Below, in pieces: positions 1-9,802 of a stretch of 59,020 nucleotides of DNA. The notes beneath the pieces are model-generated. The model searched no databases, was not told where the DNA came from, and was given only the letters and a program-made list of their open reading frames with translations. Within the stretch, counting starts at the first letter, position 1, and every line of letters begins with the position of its first letter. The position numbers and the translations under genes were made by a program. Source of the DNA: an uncultured Clostridium sp. (GTDB taxonomy: Bacteria; Bacillota; Clostridia; TANB77; CAG-508); contig USAE01000002.1 of assembly GCA_900552655.1 (NCBI GenBank), positions 1-59,020 of the forward strand, in the 5' to 3' direction.

Positions 1-1462
1 GATAAATATATTTATATTTTTGGGAATGCTAATATTTGCATTCATAGTATGTTCTAATTTTTTAAAAGAACATTACACAAATGATTCTTATTATATAAGT
101 GCCTATGGTTATGACTATTATGTAAGACATTTTTTATTATCTAACAGAATGTTTAGTGCATTATTTTTATTAATTTTTAAATGGCTAGATATACCTTTTT
201 ATAAAGAAATTACTATTATGGCAGTAATACTAACTTTTATCATGGTATTGGCTTGGTTTATATTGTATAAATTTGTTATAAAATTAATGAAAAAAGAAAA
301 ATCAATAATATATAATATTTTAATTGGATTAGCATCTTTTTTAGTTGTATTTAACATGTGTACAGCAGAAGGATTATTATATGTGGAAGTTGGAACAATG
401 CCTTTTGGAATATTATTTGCAATATTGGGAGCATGTATTTTAGCAACAGATAGAAAATTTAAATATGTAATAAGTTTAATTTTAGTTACAATGTCTGGAC
501 TATTTTATCAAGCAACAAGTGCAATGTTTGTTTTATTAGCATTAGTACTAATAGCTATAAAACATAAAGGAAATATAAAAGCAATAATAAAAGATACAAT
601 ATTTATAGCAGTTATTTATGGAATTGCAATGATAGTAAATTTCATAGGAGTCAAAATTTGGGCGAAAATATTAGGTGATGAATTTAGAAAATTTGAAATG
701 CCTTCTATTGTAGCTATTCTTGCAACAATTTTAAAATTTGGCGAAACTATATTAATAGATAATGTTGGAATAGGTCCAAAATATTTTTATTTAGCCTTAA
801 TTGCTATTTTAACAGTAATATTTATAATAGGAATAATTTTAAGAAAAAAAGACTATTTTATGATATTAGAATATGTTACTTTAATAATATTAAGTATTAT
901 TATACCAATAATTCCTATTTTAGCGACACCTGCTACACAATATATAGAACCAAGAATGGCTATGTGTTTTGGTTCGATAATAGGAATATTAATAATATTC
1001 TTATTAGCAGTTGTAGAAATAGACCGAAACAAATACTTATTAATAGCTGTAGCAACTATTACAATTTTTAATTTTATAATAAATTCTGTATTTTTAATAA
1101 CAGCATCATCTGCTACATTAGTAACCAATAGACTAGATCATTTTATTGTAAAAGACATAATACAAGAAATAGAAAAATATGAGACAACTTCAGGAAAAAC
1201 AATAAAGAACGTAGGTGTAGCTTTTGATAAAAAATATACAATGTATTATGAAGGTGAACCAGCATTAAGATGTTATAATGTTAGAAGTATGGGAACAAGC
1301 TGGGCAGTAAAGGAAATTATTTCTACTTTTACAGGAAGAACATTTAAAAATACTAATGTACCACAAGATGTAAAAGAGAAATTTTTACAAAATGATTGGG
1401 ATAGATATAATAAAGAACAGTTAGTTTTCGAAGAAGAAAATTTATATATTTGTATTTATTAA
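1..1462 (+). CDS. GtrII-like multi-pass glucosyltransferase (5' partial)
   Basis: The reading frame is open to the left edge, so the N-terminus is missing; about 480 residues are visible. The protein is almost entirely hydrophobic helices with a soluble C-terminal tail. After the first helix it has HYTNDSYY, matching HYATDTYN and HYSADTYN in the proteins at 26381 and 27905, and an aromatic/Thr-rich segment near the C-terminus; the three are paralogues. They resemble the GtrII family, which moves a sugar from a polyprenyl-phosphate carrier to an extracellular acceptor. The next gene, a GtrB-like transferase 12 bases downstream, would charge that carrier. Family assignment rests on overall pattern and context; donor and acceptor sugars are unknown. 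Confidence 0.7.
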   Translation, partial: INIFIFLGMLIFAFIVCSNFLKEHYTNDSYYISAYGYDYYVRHFLLSNRMFSALFLLIFKWLDIPFYKEITIMAVILTFIMVLAWFILYKFVIKLMKKEKSIIYNILIGLASFLVVFNMCTAEGLLYVEVGTMPFGILFAILGACILATDRKFKYVISLILVTMSGLFYQATSAMFVLLALVLIAIKHKGNIKAIIKDTIFIAVIYGIAMIVNFIGVKIWAKILGDEFRKFEMPSIVAILATILKFGETILIDNVGIGPKYFYLALIAILTVIFIIGIILRKKDYFMILEYVTLIILSIIIPIIPILATPATQYIEPRMAMCFGSIIGILIIFLLAVVEIDRNKYLLIAVATITIFNFIINSVFLITASSATLVTNRLDHFIVKDIIQEIEKYETTSGKTIKNVGVAFDKKYTMYYEGEPALRCYNVRSMGTSWAVKEIISTFTGRTFKNTNVPQDVKEKFLQNDWDRYNKEQLVFEEENLYICIY

Positions 1463-1474
1463 ATAAAAAAGGTT

Positions 1475-2431
1475 GTGAAAAATGTGAAAACGATAACAAT
1501 AATAGTTCCAGCATATAATGAAGAAGAAGCACTACCATATTTTTTTGATAGAATAAAAAATGTAGTAGACGATATAAAAAACTATAATTTCGAAATTCTT
1601 TTTATAAATGATGGAAGCAAAGATAAAACATTAGAAATTATAAAAAAATATAAAGAAAAAGAAAATAGAATATCATATGTAAATCTTTCTAGAAATTTTG
1701 GAAAAGAAGTTGCTATGATAGCAGGTTTGGATTATGCCAAAGGTGATGCAATAGTATTTATGGATGCAGACTTGCAAGATCCACCAGAACTAATTCCAGA
1801 ACTTATAAAATGGTGGGAAGAAGGATATGATGATGTATATGCAAAGAGAAAAACTAGAGCAGGAGAAACTTGGCTTAAAAAATTCACATCAAAAATGTAT
1901 TATAAAGTATTACAATCATTAACAAATGTTCAAATACAAAAAGACACAGGAGATTTTAGACTTTTAGATAAAAGATGTGTAAATGCCTTAAAAAAGATGA
2001 GAGAAACACAAAGATGTTCTAAGAGTATGTTTAGTTGGATAGGATATAAGAAAAAAGAAGTATTATATGACAGAGATCCAAGAATTGCAGGTAAAACAAA
2101 ATGGAATTACAAAAAATTAATAGACTTAGCAATAGATGGAATAACATCTTTTACAACATCACCGCTAAGAATTTCTACTTATTTGGCGATACCAACTTTT
2201 GGTGCATTAGTAATTTATTTTATATATGTAATATGTAAAATGATATTAATTACTCACAAAATAGATGCGTACCAAGCTATAATACTTTTAATATTATTCT
2301 TCTCAGGAATACAAATATTATTATTTGGAATAATTGGCGAATATTTAGGAAGAATATTTAATGAATCAAAAAATAGACCATTATATTTGGTAGATGAATA
2401 CAATGGAGAAAAAGAAACAAACGAAAATTAA
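1475..2431 (+). CDS. GtrB-like polyprenyl-phosphate glycosyltransferase (GT2)
   Basis: This is a 318-residue GT-A family 2 enzyme of the DPM1/GtrB type. It has IIVPAYNEEEALP at the N-terminus, the metal-binding DAD in VFMDADLQDPPELIPE (about residue 95), a DTGDFRL segment, and two C-terminal membrane helices (about 230-300) ending in EYLGRIFNE. The family transfers a hexose from a nucleotide sugar to undecaprenyl phosphate on the cytoplasmic face. It follows the GtrII-like gene by 12 bases, as in classical gtr pairs. GTG at 1475 lies only two bases from the AAAAAGG ribosome site; GTG at 1484 in the same frame is better spaced and may be the real start. Confidence 0.88.
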   Translation: MKNVKTITIIVPAYNEEEALPYFFDRIKNVVDDIKNYNFEILFINDGSKDKTLEIIKKYKEKENRISYVNLSRNFGKEVAMIAGLDYAKGDAIVFMDADLQDPPELIPELIKWWEEGYDDVYAKRKTRAGETWLKKFTSKMYYKVLQSLTNVQIQKDTGDFRLLDKRCVNALKKMRETQRCSKSMFSWIGYKKKEVLYDRDPRIAGKTKWNYKKLIDLAIDGITSFTTSPLRISTYLAIPTFGALVIYFIYVICKMILITHKIDAYQAIILLILFFSGIQILLFGIIGEYLGRIFNESKNRPLYLVDEYNGEKETNEN

Positions 2432-2443
2432 AAAATCAATATA

Positions 2444-2484
2444 AAATAGAAATAGTGTAAAATTTATACTATTTCTATTTTTTT
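2444..2484 (+). terminator. Rho-independent terminator after the gtr pair
   Basis: A perfect 13-bp stem (2444-2456 with 2468-2480) and 11-base loop run into a T tract. It separates the gtr pair from the wall operon. Confidence 0.85.
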
Positions 2485-2509
2485 CGACTAAAAATGAACA
2501 AAACTAAAA

Positions 2510-2538
2510 TTGACACATAAAAAATGTTATAGTAAAAT
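2510..2538 (+). promoter_or_regulatory. Sigma-A-type promoter of the lectin wall operon
   Basis: TTGACA at 2510-2515 and TAAAAT at 2533-2538 are 17 bases apart, just after the terminator and 31 bases before the start codon at 2569. Confidence 0.75.
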
Positions 2539-2568
2539 GACGTTAATTTAACAAAAGAGGTGGTTGTT

Positions 2569-4878
2569 ATGAAAAAAAGTATATATAAATTTGGCTTAAT
2601 AATATTGTGTATTATATTGGTAATTATGAGTAATATAAATGTATATGCAAAACAAAAAACAAATATGATAGAAAACAACATAAGTAGTGAAAATGATATA
2701 GAAGATAATGAAGAAGAACTAAGAAAATTAATTTTAAATACTAATAGTAATGAAATAAATGAGAATAATACAATACATGAAGATATTAAAAATAATGTAG
2801 AAACAATTAAGCTATCTAGCAATGGAGTATATAGTTTAGCAGTAGGAGCAGATTCAAATAAAGTAATAGAAGTGGCAGGAAGTAGTCCTGCAAATGGTGC
2901 AAGAGTAGATATATGGAATAATGGAAATGTACCGGCGCAAAAATTTAATATAGAGCTTATAGAAGAAAAGTATTATAAAATAACAGCAAGACATACAGGG
3001 AAAAGTTTAACTGCAAAAAACGGAAAAGTAGAAGAAGGAACCCCAATAGTACAAGAAGACTATAAGGGATTAGATACTCAAAAGTGGATAATAAGAGATA
3101 GTAAGGTAAACGGGCTTGTAATATCTTTATTAGCAAACCCAGAACTTTCTATAACAGTAGAAGGAAGCATAGAAAATGGTACAAATATAATATTAAGCAA
3201 AACCGAAAATAGTGCCAATCAAATGTTATACTTTTTTAATAAAAATGAACAAGAAAGAACAGTAAAGAATGGTGTATATAGTTTAGCAGTAGGAGCAGAT
3301 TCAAACAAAGTAATAGAAGTAGCAGGAAGTAGTACTGCAAATGGTTCAAGAGTAGACATATGGAACAATGGAAATGTACCAGCACAAAAATTTAATGTAG
3401 AATATAAAGAAGGATACTATAAAATAACAGCAAGACATACAGGGAAAAGCTTAACAGCCAAAAACGGGAAAATAGAAGAAGGAACCCAAATAGTACAAGA
3501 AGACTATAAGGGATTAGATACTCAGAAGTGGATAATACAAGATAGCAAAATAAATGGGCTTGTAATATCTTTATTAGCTAATCCAGAACTTTCTATAGCA
3601 GTAGAAGGCAACATAGAAAATGGAGCTGGAATTATCTTAAGTAAAACTCAAAATAATAACAACCAAATGCTATATTTTTTAAGTAAAACTGAACAAGAAA
3701 GAACTGTAACTAATGGAGTATATAGTTTAGCAGTAGGAGCAGATTCAAACAAAGTAATAGAAGTGGCAGGAAGTAGTAAAGAAGACAATGCAAAAGTAGA
3801 TATATGGAATAATGGAAATGTACCAGCACAAAAATTTAATGTAGAATATAAAGAAGGATACTACGAAATAACAGCAAGTCATACAGGAAAGAGCTTAACA
3901 ATTAAGAATGGAAAATTACAAGAGGGAACAGAAATAGTTCAATCAACATATAAAGGATTAGACACTCAAAAATGGATAATACAAGATAGCAAAATAAATG
4001 GTTTAGTAATATCTTCATTAGCTAATCCAGAATTATCTATAACAGTAGAAGGAAAAATAGAAAATGGATCAAAAATAGTATTAGCTAAAACACAAAATAA
4101 TGATAACCAAATGTTTTATTTCTTTGATGCGTTAAATAAAAACATAAAAGAAGGATTATATGGTAAATCTGGTTTAATGTATAAAGGTGAAAAAGGAAAC
4201 TATTTAAAATATTATCAAATAGGAAATGGAAAAAAGCATTTGTTTACAACATTTTCTGTACATGGATTTGAAGACTCTTATAATAAAGACGGTTCAGAAT
4301 TAACTTACATTGCAGATGAATTTTTTAAATATTTAAAAAATAACATGAGTGCAAAATTGATAAATGAATGGACAATATACATATTGCCAGTTGTAAACCC
4401 AGATGGTCAATATGATGGATGGACACATAATGGACCAGGACGTACAACAGTATATAGTTGGGCGCCAGAACATAAAGGAATAGACATTAACAGATGTTTT
4501 CCAGTAGGTTATACAAAAACAAGTTCAGACAGAAATTATAATGGAACAGAACCATTACAAGCATACGAAGCACAATCATTAAGAGATTTTATTTTATCAA
4601 ACAAAGGAGATACAAATATTATTTTAGATGTACATGGTTGGCTAAATGAAACAATAGGAGATAATGAATTAGGAAAATATTATAGAAACGAAATGGGAAT
4701 AAATAAACATATAGGCACTTATGGAAATGGATATTTAATACAATGGGCAAGAACAATACCTAATACTAAATCATTATTACTAGAATTACCAGAAGTAAAT
4801 AGTCACGAAGAACTAGTAAAGATGAAATTAGACCAAAAATTTATTAATGCAACAATGAAAATATTAGAAGATTATTAA
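2569..4878 (+). CDS. Secreted 3xRICIN-lectin M14 zinc carboxypeptidase
   Basis: ATG 2569 is chosen over GTG 2560 because AGAGGTGG lies at the right distance; the product is 769 residues. A signal peptide ends at about NVYAKQ, followed by an acidic/Asn-rich linker to about 84. Three ricin-type beta-trefoil domains follow (about 85-225, 233-373, 382-522), each with a GVYSLAVGAD start, a VDIWNNGN segment and a DTQKWII motif. The C-terminal domain (about 525-769) is a complete M14 peptidase: HGFE (His565, Glu568) and His689 as zinc ligands, NR (Arg642) for the substrate carboxylate, and ELPE (Glu739) as the catalytic acid. M14 enzymes of this kind often trim peptidoglycan peptides; that substrate is inferred from the neighbours. 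First gene of the operon. Confidence 0.9.
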   Translation: MKKSIYKFGLIILCIILVIMSNINVYAKQKTNMIENNISSENDIEDNEEELRKLILNTNSNEINENNTIHEDIKNNVETIKLSSNGVYSLAVGADSNKVIEVAGSSPANGARVDIWNNGNVPAQKFNIELIEEKYYKITARHTGKSLTAKNGKVEEGTPIVQEDYKGLDTQKWIIRDSKVNGLVISLLANPELSITVEGSIENGTNIILSKTENSANQMLYFFNKNEQERTVKNGVYSLAVGADSNKVIEVAGSSTANGSRVDIWNNGNVPAQKFNVEYKEGYYKITARHTGKSLTAKNGKIEEGTQIVQEDYKGLDTQKWIIQDSKINGLVISLLANPELSIAVEGNIENGAGIILSKTQNNNNQMLYFLSKTEQERTVTNGVYSLAVGADSNKVIEVAGSSKEDNAKVDIWNNGNVPAQKFNVEYKEGYYEITASHTGKSLTIKNGKLQEGTEIVQSTYKGLDTQKWIIQDSKINGLVISSLANPELSITVEGKIENGSKIVLAKTQNNDNQMFYFFDALNKNIKEGLYGKSGLMYKGEKGNYLKYYQIGNGKKHLFTTFSVHGFEDSYNKDGSELTYIADEFFKYLKNNMSAKLINEWTIYILPVVNPDGQYDGWTHNGPGRTTVYSWAPEHKGIDINRCFPVGYTKTSSDRNYNGTEPLQAYEAQSLRDFILSNKGDTNIILDVHGWLNETIGDNELGKYYRNEMGINKHIGTYGNGYLIQWARTIPNTKSLLLELPEVNSHEELVKMKLDQKFINATMKILEDY
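2820..4130 (+). repeat. Three tandem RICIN-coding repeats of about 446 bp
   Basis: Tandem units begin near 2820, 3266 and 3712. Long stretches are nearly identical at the DNA level, including the segment encoding SLAVGADSNKVIEVAGSS, which suggests recent duplication or gene conversion. Confidence 0.85.
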
Positions 4879-4922
4879 ATAATAATATATATATTCGGAT
4901 AATATAATTAGGAGAGGTAAAT

Positions 4923-7900
4923 ATGAAAAACAAGAGAATAATATTAATTTTAGTAATAATGTTTACTATATTAAATTTAGTAGGTGTAAATATATATGCA
5001 GAGTCAAATAATATAATAGAAGATCAAAATAACCTATTAGAAGAAAATATATTAAATAATAATATTATGCAAGAAGCAAATAATGTAAATGAAACAACAG
5101 TAGATAATACTATAGAATCAGAAGAGGAAAAAGATACAACTATAGAGAGTGAAGAAATTACAGAAGATACAACAACACAAGAAGAAGTAGAAAGCGACAT
5201 AGTACAAGAATACATTAATGAAAAAACAGTAAAGAATGGAGTTTATAGGTTTGCTTCATGTTTAGATTCAAATAAGGTAATAGAAGTAGCAGGAAGTAGT
5301 AAAGAAGATAATGCTGTAATAGATATATGGAACTATGGAAATGTACCAGCACAAAAATTTAATGTACAATATGAAAATGGATATTATAAAATAACAGCAA
5401 GACATAGTGGTAAAAGCCTAGCAGTAAAAGATGGAATAATTAAAGAAGGAAGCCAAATAGTTCAAGAAACATACAAAGGACTAGATTCACAAAAATGGAC
5501 TATAAGAGATAGTAAAATAAATGGATTAATAATTTCACCATTATCCAATCCAGACTTATTAATAACAGTAAAAGGAAATGTTTTAAATGGAGCAAAAATT
5601 GTTTTAGGAAAAGCAGAAAAAAATAATAACCAAATGTTTTATTTCTTTAACGAAAATGAAGCTGAAAGAACTGTAAAAAACGGTGTATATAAATTGGCTA
5701 TAGGTGCAGATTCTAGCAAAGTAATAGAAGTAGCAGGAAGCAGTAAAGAAGATAATTCTATAGTAGATATATGGAACTATGGTAATGTACCAGCACAAAA
5801 ATTTAATGTACAATATGAAGATGGATATTATAAGATAACAGCAAGACATACAGGAAAAAGTTTAACTATTAAAAATGGAACAGTACAAGAAGGAACAGAA
5901 ATAGTACAGTCAACATATGAAGGATTAGATACACAAAAATGGATAATAAAAGATAGTAGAATAAATGGACTAGTAATATCATCACTAGCTAATCCAGAAT
6001 TAGCAATAACTGTATCAGGAAATATAGAAAATGGTTCTAAAATAGTATTAGGAAAAAATAATAATAGTAATAACCAAATGATTTACTTTTTAAATGAAAG
6101 TAATTCAGAAAAAACAGTATCAAATGGAAAATACCAACTGTTAATTGGGGCAAGCCAAGAAAAATCTATAGAAGTAGCAGGAAGCAGTAAGGAAGATAAT
6201 GCAAAAGTAGATATATGGGACTATGGGCATGTAGCGGCTCAACAATTTAATATAGAATATGTAGAAGAAGGATACTATAAAATAACAGCAAGTCACACAG
6301 GTAAAAGTTTAACTGCTAAAAATGGAACAGTACAAGAAGGAACAGAAATAGTACAATCAACATATGCTGGGTTAGACACGCAAAAGTGGTTAATAAAAGA
6401 TAGTGGCATAAATGGTCTTACAATATCTTCAATGGTGAAGCCAAACTTAGCATTTACTATAGACGGAAAAATAAATAATGGTGATAAAATCGTTTTAAAG
6501 AATTTAGAAAAAAACAATAATCAAATGTTTTATTTTATTAAAACAGTAGAAACAAAACAAACGGTTAAAAATAATCTTTATAAAATATTAGTAGGAGCAA
6601 ATGCAAATAAATCTATAGAAGTAGCAGGAAGTAGTATAGAAAACAATGCAAAAATGGATATATGGGATTTTGGAAATTCAAGAGCACAGAAATTTAAGGT
6701 AGAATATGTTGATGGTTATTACAAAATAATAGCATCACATAGTAATAAAAGTTTAACTGTTAAAGAAAATAAAATTCAAAATGGAATAGAGATAGTGCAA
6801 GATGATTATAGAGGAGATTTTAGCCAAAAATGGACCATAAGAGATAGCAAAATAAATGGACTAATTATATCACCTTTAACAAGACCAGATTTAGCAATAA
6901 CTATAGAAAACAGAATTGAAAATGGTTCTAAGCTTATATTAACATCTTTACAAAAAAATGATAGACAAATGTTCTACTTTTATACTACAAATATAGGAAT
7001 TAATATAGATTCTAATAAATATCCTGGAGTAGCAGAGGCAGTAGATAATTTGACAAGCAAACATCCAAATTGGGAATTTGAAGTGTTATATACAGGTCTA
7101 GACTTTTACACCGCAGTTCAGGGAGAATACGAATATGATAATAGAAAAGCAAATTTAGTATATACTCCAACATATAAAGGGGATTGGATTGCGCCAAACC
7201 CATATGTTAGTGGAACTTGGGCATCAGCTTCATATAATGGAATTGCATATTTTATGGACCCAAGAAACTTTTTAAATGAAGTAGATGCTTTCCAATTTGT
7301 AGATTTAGCAGATTATGCAAACAGTGGTGCAACATTGGCATCTATACAATACCAAGTAAATGGAACTTTTTTAAATAACTTTGCAGAAGATGTTAGAGTT
7401 TCATGTGAAAGACAAAATGTAAACCCTTACTATATAATCGCAAGATTATTCCAAGAACAAGGAAAAGATGGTTCTGCTACAATTTATATGGATGGTGGAG
7501 ATGGAAAATTATATTTTAATCCATTTAATATAGGTGCAGTAGTTGGAAATGATGTTGCAACAGCCTTAGCTAAAGCTAAAGCTATGGGATGGGATAGCAT
7601 GCAAAAAGGTATAGAAGGCGGAATAAAATTTGTAAAAGAAGGATATCTAGATGCAAAACAAAATACACTATATTTAAATAAGTTTGATGTAAATCCAAAT
7701 AGTCCAGGTGGCTTCTATACACATCAATATATGCAAAACTTATCTGCAGCATATAGTGAAGCGCGTATATTTAGAGGAGCATATGTAGATACAGGAACAT
7801 TAGATAATAAAATTAAATTTATTATACCAGTATATGAAAATATGCCTCAAACACCAGCACCTAAGCCAACAGGAGAAGGTGGTTCAACAGAACCAGATGG

Positions 7901-8351
7901 ACCAACAATAACAGACAAAGGACCTATGAGTGTTAAAGTTTTTGATGTAAGCACAACATTAAAAATAAGAACAGGACCAGGAGCTAAATATGGTGAAATA
8001 GAAAGAGTAACTAACGGAACTGTTTTATTATCAATAGAAAGATTATCTAATGGATGGCAGAAAGTAATAACTCCATCTGGCAATGTAGGATATGCTTCAG
8101 GAAGTTATTTACAATTTATAAATGACGTTTCAAATTGTAATGAGAAAATTAAGATAACGACATCTTCTAGTGTAAATATTAGAATTGGCCCAGGGCAAAG
8201 TTATGAAAGTATAAAACAAGTAAGAAATGGAACAACTGGTGTCAGAATACTAAAAGACACATATTATGCAGACGGATTTTGTTGGGATTTAGTTATTTTA
8301 GACGACGGAACAAAAGGATTTGTTGCCTCAAAATATTTAACAGTAATTTAG
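4923..8351 (+). CDS. Secreted 4xRICIN glucosaminidase with two SH3 domains
   Basis: The 1142-residue protein has a signal peptide ending near NIYAES, a Glu/Thr-rich linker to about 100, four RICIN beta-trefoils (starts near 103, 253, 400, 549), a glucosaminidase domain (about 700-955) and two bacterial SH3 domains (about 1001-1061 and 1076-1142, each with an IRxGPGxxY motif). The probable catalytic glutamate is Glu845 in FQEQG. Family members cut the glycan strand between N-acetylglucosamine and N-acetylmuramic acid. The start has a good AGGAGAGG site. It lies 44 bases after the M14 gene and shares its repeat family, so the two probably bind the same wall glycan. The lectin ligand is unknown. 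Confidence 0.9.
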   Translation: MKNKRIILILVIMFTILNLVGVNIYAESNNIIEDQNNLLEENILNNNIMQEANNVNETTVDNTIESEEEKDTTIESEEITEDTTTQEEVESDIVQEYINEKTVKNGVYRFASCLDSNKVIEVAGSSKEDNAVIDIWNYGNVPAQKFNVQYENGYYKITARHSGKSLAVKDGIIKEGSQIVQETYKGLDSQKWTIRDSKINGLIISPLSNPDLLITVKGNVLNGAKIVLGKAEKNNNQMFYFFNENEAERTVKNGVYKLAIGADSSKVIEVAGSSKEDNSIVDIWNYGNVPAQKFNVQYEDGYYKITARHTGKSLTIKNGTVQEGTEIVQSTYEGLDTQKWIIKDSRINGLVISSLANPELAITVSGNIENGSKIVLGKNNNSNNQMIYFLNESNSEKTVSNGKYQLLIGASQEKSIEVAGSSKEDNAKVDIWDYGHVAAQQFNIEYVEEGYYKITASHTGKSLTAKNGTVQEGTEIVQSTYAGLDTQKWLIKDSGINGLTISSMVKPNLAFTIDGKINNGDKIVLKNLEKNNNQMFYFIKTVETKQTVKNNLYKILVGANANKSIEVAGSSIENNAKMDIWDFGNSRAQKFKVEYVDGYYKIIASHSNKSLTVKENKIQNGIEIVQDDYRGDFSQKWTIRDSKINGLIISPLTRPDLAITIENRIENGSKLILTSLQKNDRQMFYFYTTNIGINIDSNKYPGVAEAVDNLTSKHPNWEFEVLYTGLDFYTAVQGEYEYDNRKANLVYTPTYKGDWIAPNPYVSGTWASASYNGIAYFMDPRNFLNEVDAFQFVDLADYANSGATLASIQYQVNGTFLNNFAEDVRVSCERQNVNPYYIIARLFQEQGKDGSATIYMDGGDGKLYFNPFNIGAVVGNDVATALAKAKAMGWDSMQKGIEGGIKFVKEGYLDAKQNTLYLNKFDVNPNSPGGFYTHQYMQNLSAAYSEARIFRGAYVDTGTLDNKIKFIIPVYENMPQTPAPKPTGEGGSTEPDGPTITDKGPMSVKVFDVSTTLKIRTGPGAKYGEIERVTNGTVLLSIERLSNGWQKVITPSGNVGYASGSYLQFINDVSNCNEKIKITTSSSVNIRIGPGQSYESIKQVRNGTTGVRILKDTYYADGFCWDLVILDDGTKGFVASKYLTVI
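5230..6990 (+). repeat. Four tandem RICIN-coding repeats of about 445 bp
   Basis: Units begin near 5231, 5681, 6124 and 6570. The first three are close to each other and to those in the preceding gene; the fourth is the most diverged (KMDIWDFGNSRAQKF). Confidence 0.85.
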
Positions 8352-8358
8352 AAAGGAG

Positions 8359-8392
8359 AATGGTAAATTAATATTAAAATTGATTTACCATT
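8359..8392 (+). terminator. Intra-operon hairpin, possible attenuator
   Basis: The inverted repeat AATGGTAAAT (8359-8368) / ATTTACCATT (8383-8392) ends in a weak TTCTTT run. It sits between the glucosaminidase stop and the next ribosome site, so it may partly terminate or process the transcript. Confidence 0.4.
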
Positions 8393-8415
8393 TCTTTAAT
8401 AAAGGAGGAAAAACA

Positions 8416-9006
8416 GTGAAAATCAGAATATGTATACTTAGTGTGCTTTTAGTATTTATTATAGGTTCTTTTAATATAGCATTAGCAGAAACAGGAAGAC
8501 TTGTAGATATTCCAGTACCTCCAGAAAGTTCTGGATATACAGACTTTACAGAAGAAGAGGCTAAAGAAAAGGCAGAAGAATTCGAAAAAAATAAAAATGA
8601 TCTTACAACTGCACAAGATTATGTAGGGAAATCAAGTAACAATTATTTAAAAATGCTTAAAGTTGAAGGATATGAATTAACACCAGAATTTAATAGGCAA
8701 AACGACTCGTACACAATTTATGTAAAAGATGATAGTATAAATAATTTTAATGTTATTGCAGAAACTGACAACGAAAAAGCAAGAGTAGAAGGAATAGGAA
8801 ATATAAACATTTCTAGTAACGATAGAAAAATTAATGTAAAAGTAACAGCAGAAAATGGTAATATAAATATGTATACAATTAATGTAGAAAATGAATCCAA
8901 TAAGCCAAAAGACCAAAAAGGCAATATATTAATTAGTTTTATAATTATAATAGTTGTAGCCACAATAGTGATATCAATAATTTTTGTAAGGAAGAAAAAA
9001 GACTAG
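8416..9006 (+). CDS. Membrane-anchored cadherin-like beta-sandwich protein
   Basis: GTG 8416 is used because AAAGGAGG lies seven bases upstream; an in-frame ATG at 8380 has no ribosome site. The 196-residue product has a signal peptide ending near NIALAE, a Glu/Lys-rich segment, one cadherin-like beta-sandwich repeat (about 75-160: LKVEGYELTPEFN, YTIYVKDD, NMYTINVEN) and a C-terminal membrane helix followed by RKKKD. It is probably anchored in the membrane with the sandwich domain facing the wall. The third gene of the lectin operon, it could dock or organise the two hydrolases; that role is inferred from context. Confidence 0.75.
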   Translation: MKIRICILSVLLVFIIGSFNIALAETGRLVDIPVPPESSGYTDFTEEEAKEKAEEFEKNKNDLTTAQDYVGKSSNNYLKMLKVEGYELTPEFNRQNDSYTIYVKDDSINNFNVIAETDNEKARVEGIGNINISSNDRKINVKVTAENGNINMYTINVENESNKPKDQKGNILISFIIIIVVATIVISIIFVRKKKD

Positions 9007-9032
9007 AAAGAATTGTTTATAAGGAGAAAAAA

Positions 9033-9797
9033 ATGCAAAAAAAATATTATATAATTATTGCAGTAATTTTAATAATTATTATATTACTTTTTGTTTTTAT
9101 AAATAGTAAAGATGAGAAAAATATAATAAATAATATTGAAAATAATAATATAGAAAATATTTCGAATTTAGAAAAAAACGAAATAAAGAATATAATAGAA
9201 CAAGTATCAGAAGATGAACTAAAAGATATAAAAGAATTTCAAAACAGTATATCTTCGGTAGGAAACCCCAATATTTATAAGATAGAAGAAGAACATGATG
9301 GAAGAAAAATATTACAAATAAAACCAGAAGTGCAGTATGTAGTAGCTTTAGCTGGAATAGTAAAAAATGATATTCCAACAGAAGAGGAAGTTTACACTTT
9401 ATTAGAACAAGCACCAAGACATAATGGCATTTGGATAGAGAAAAATTCTAGAGAAGACTTTATGGTCTTACTACAAGAAAATAATATTAACAATTTTAGC
9501 ATAAATAAAAATGGATATTTAGAAAGCAATAAGAAAGATATACAAACAGAACAAGAAAAACAATTAAAAGAAATGATAGACTCAAACAAATTGTATATAA
9601 TAGATATGTCTGGAAAAACATATCAAAGAGATTATTTAACAGGTGAAATTGTAGAATATCCATTCGAAGATATGGATCCATACCAAACAATAGAGCCATA
9701 TAAAATAGAAAATAGTGCTATATTAGCGATAACCTCTAATAAAGAGAATAAGTTAGAGCAAAAAGAAATATTAGATGCAATTTTACAAAATAGGTAA
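9033..9797 (+). CDS. Membrane-anchored protein of unknown function
   Basis: I do not recognise this 254-residue protein. It begins with an uncleaved-looking N-terminal helix (YYIIIAVILIIIILLFVFI) followed by an Asn/Glu-rich stretch and a soluble extracellular part of about 200 residues. A TYQRDYLTGEIVEYPF segment near residue 200 could be a beta-hairpin. AAGGAG precedes the ATG. It is the last gene of the lectin operon and is followed by a terminator, so a wall-facing role is likely. No catalytic motif is visible. Confidence 0.7.
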   Translation: MQKKYYIIIAVILIIIILLFVFINSKDEKNIINNIENNNIENISNLEKNEIKNIIEQVSEDELKDIKEFQNSISSVGNPNIYKIEEEHDGRKILQIKPEVQYVVALAGIVKNDIPTEEEVYTLLEQAPRHNGIWIEKNSREDFMVLLQENNINNFSINKNGYLESNKKDIQTEQEKQLKEMIDSNKLYIIDMSGKTYQRDYLTGEIVEYPFEDMDPYQTIEPYKIENSAILAITSNKENKLEQKEILDAILQNR

Positions 9798-9802
9798 GAA
9801 TA

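Noticed and set aside
2820..6990. Regularly spaced repeats that might suggest a CRISPR array
   Set aside because: The repeat period is about 446 bp, the repeats are in frame and encode RICIN domains; no short palindromic repeats with spacers are present.
8677..8963. Minus-strand open frames in this and many other genes
   Set aside because: They are antisense shadows of AT-rich genes with no ribosome sites and Phe/Leu/Ile-rich translations.
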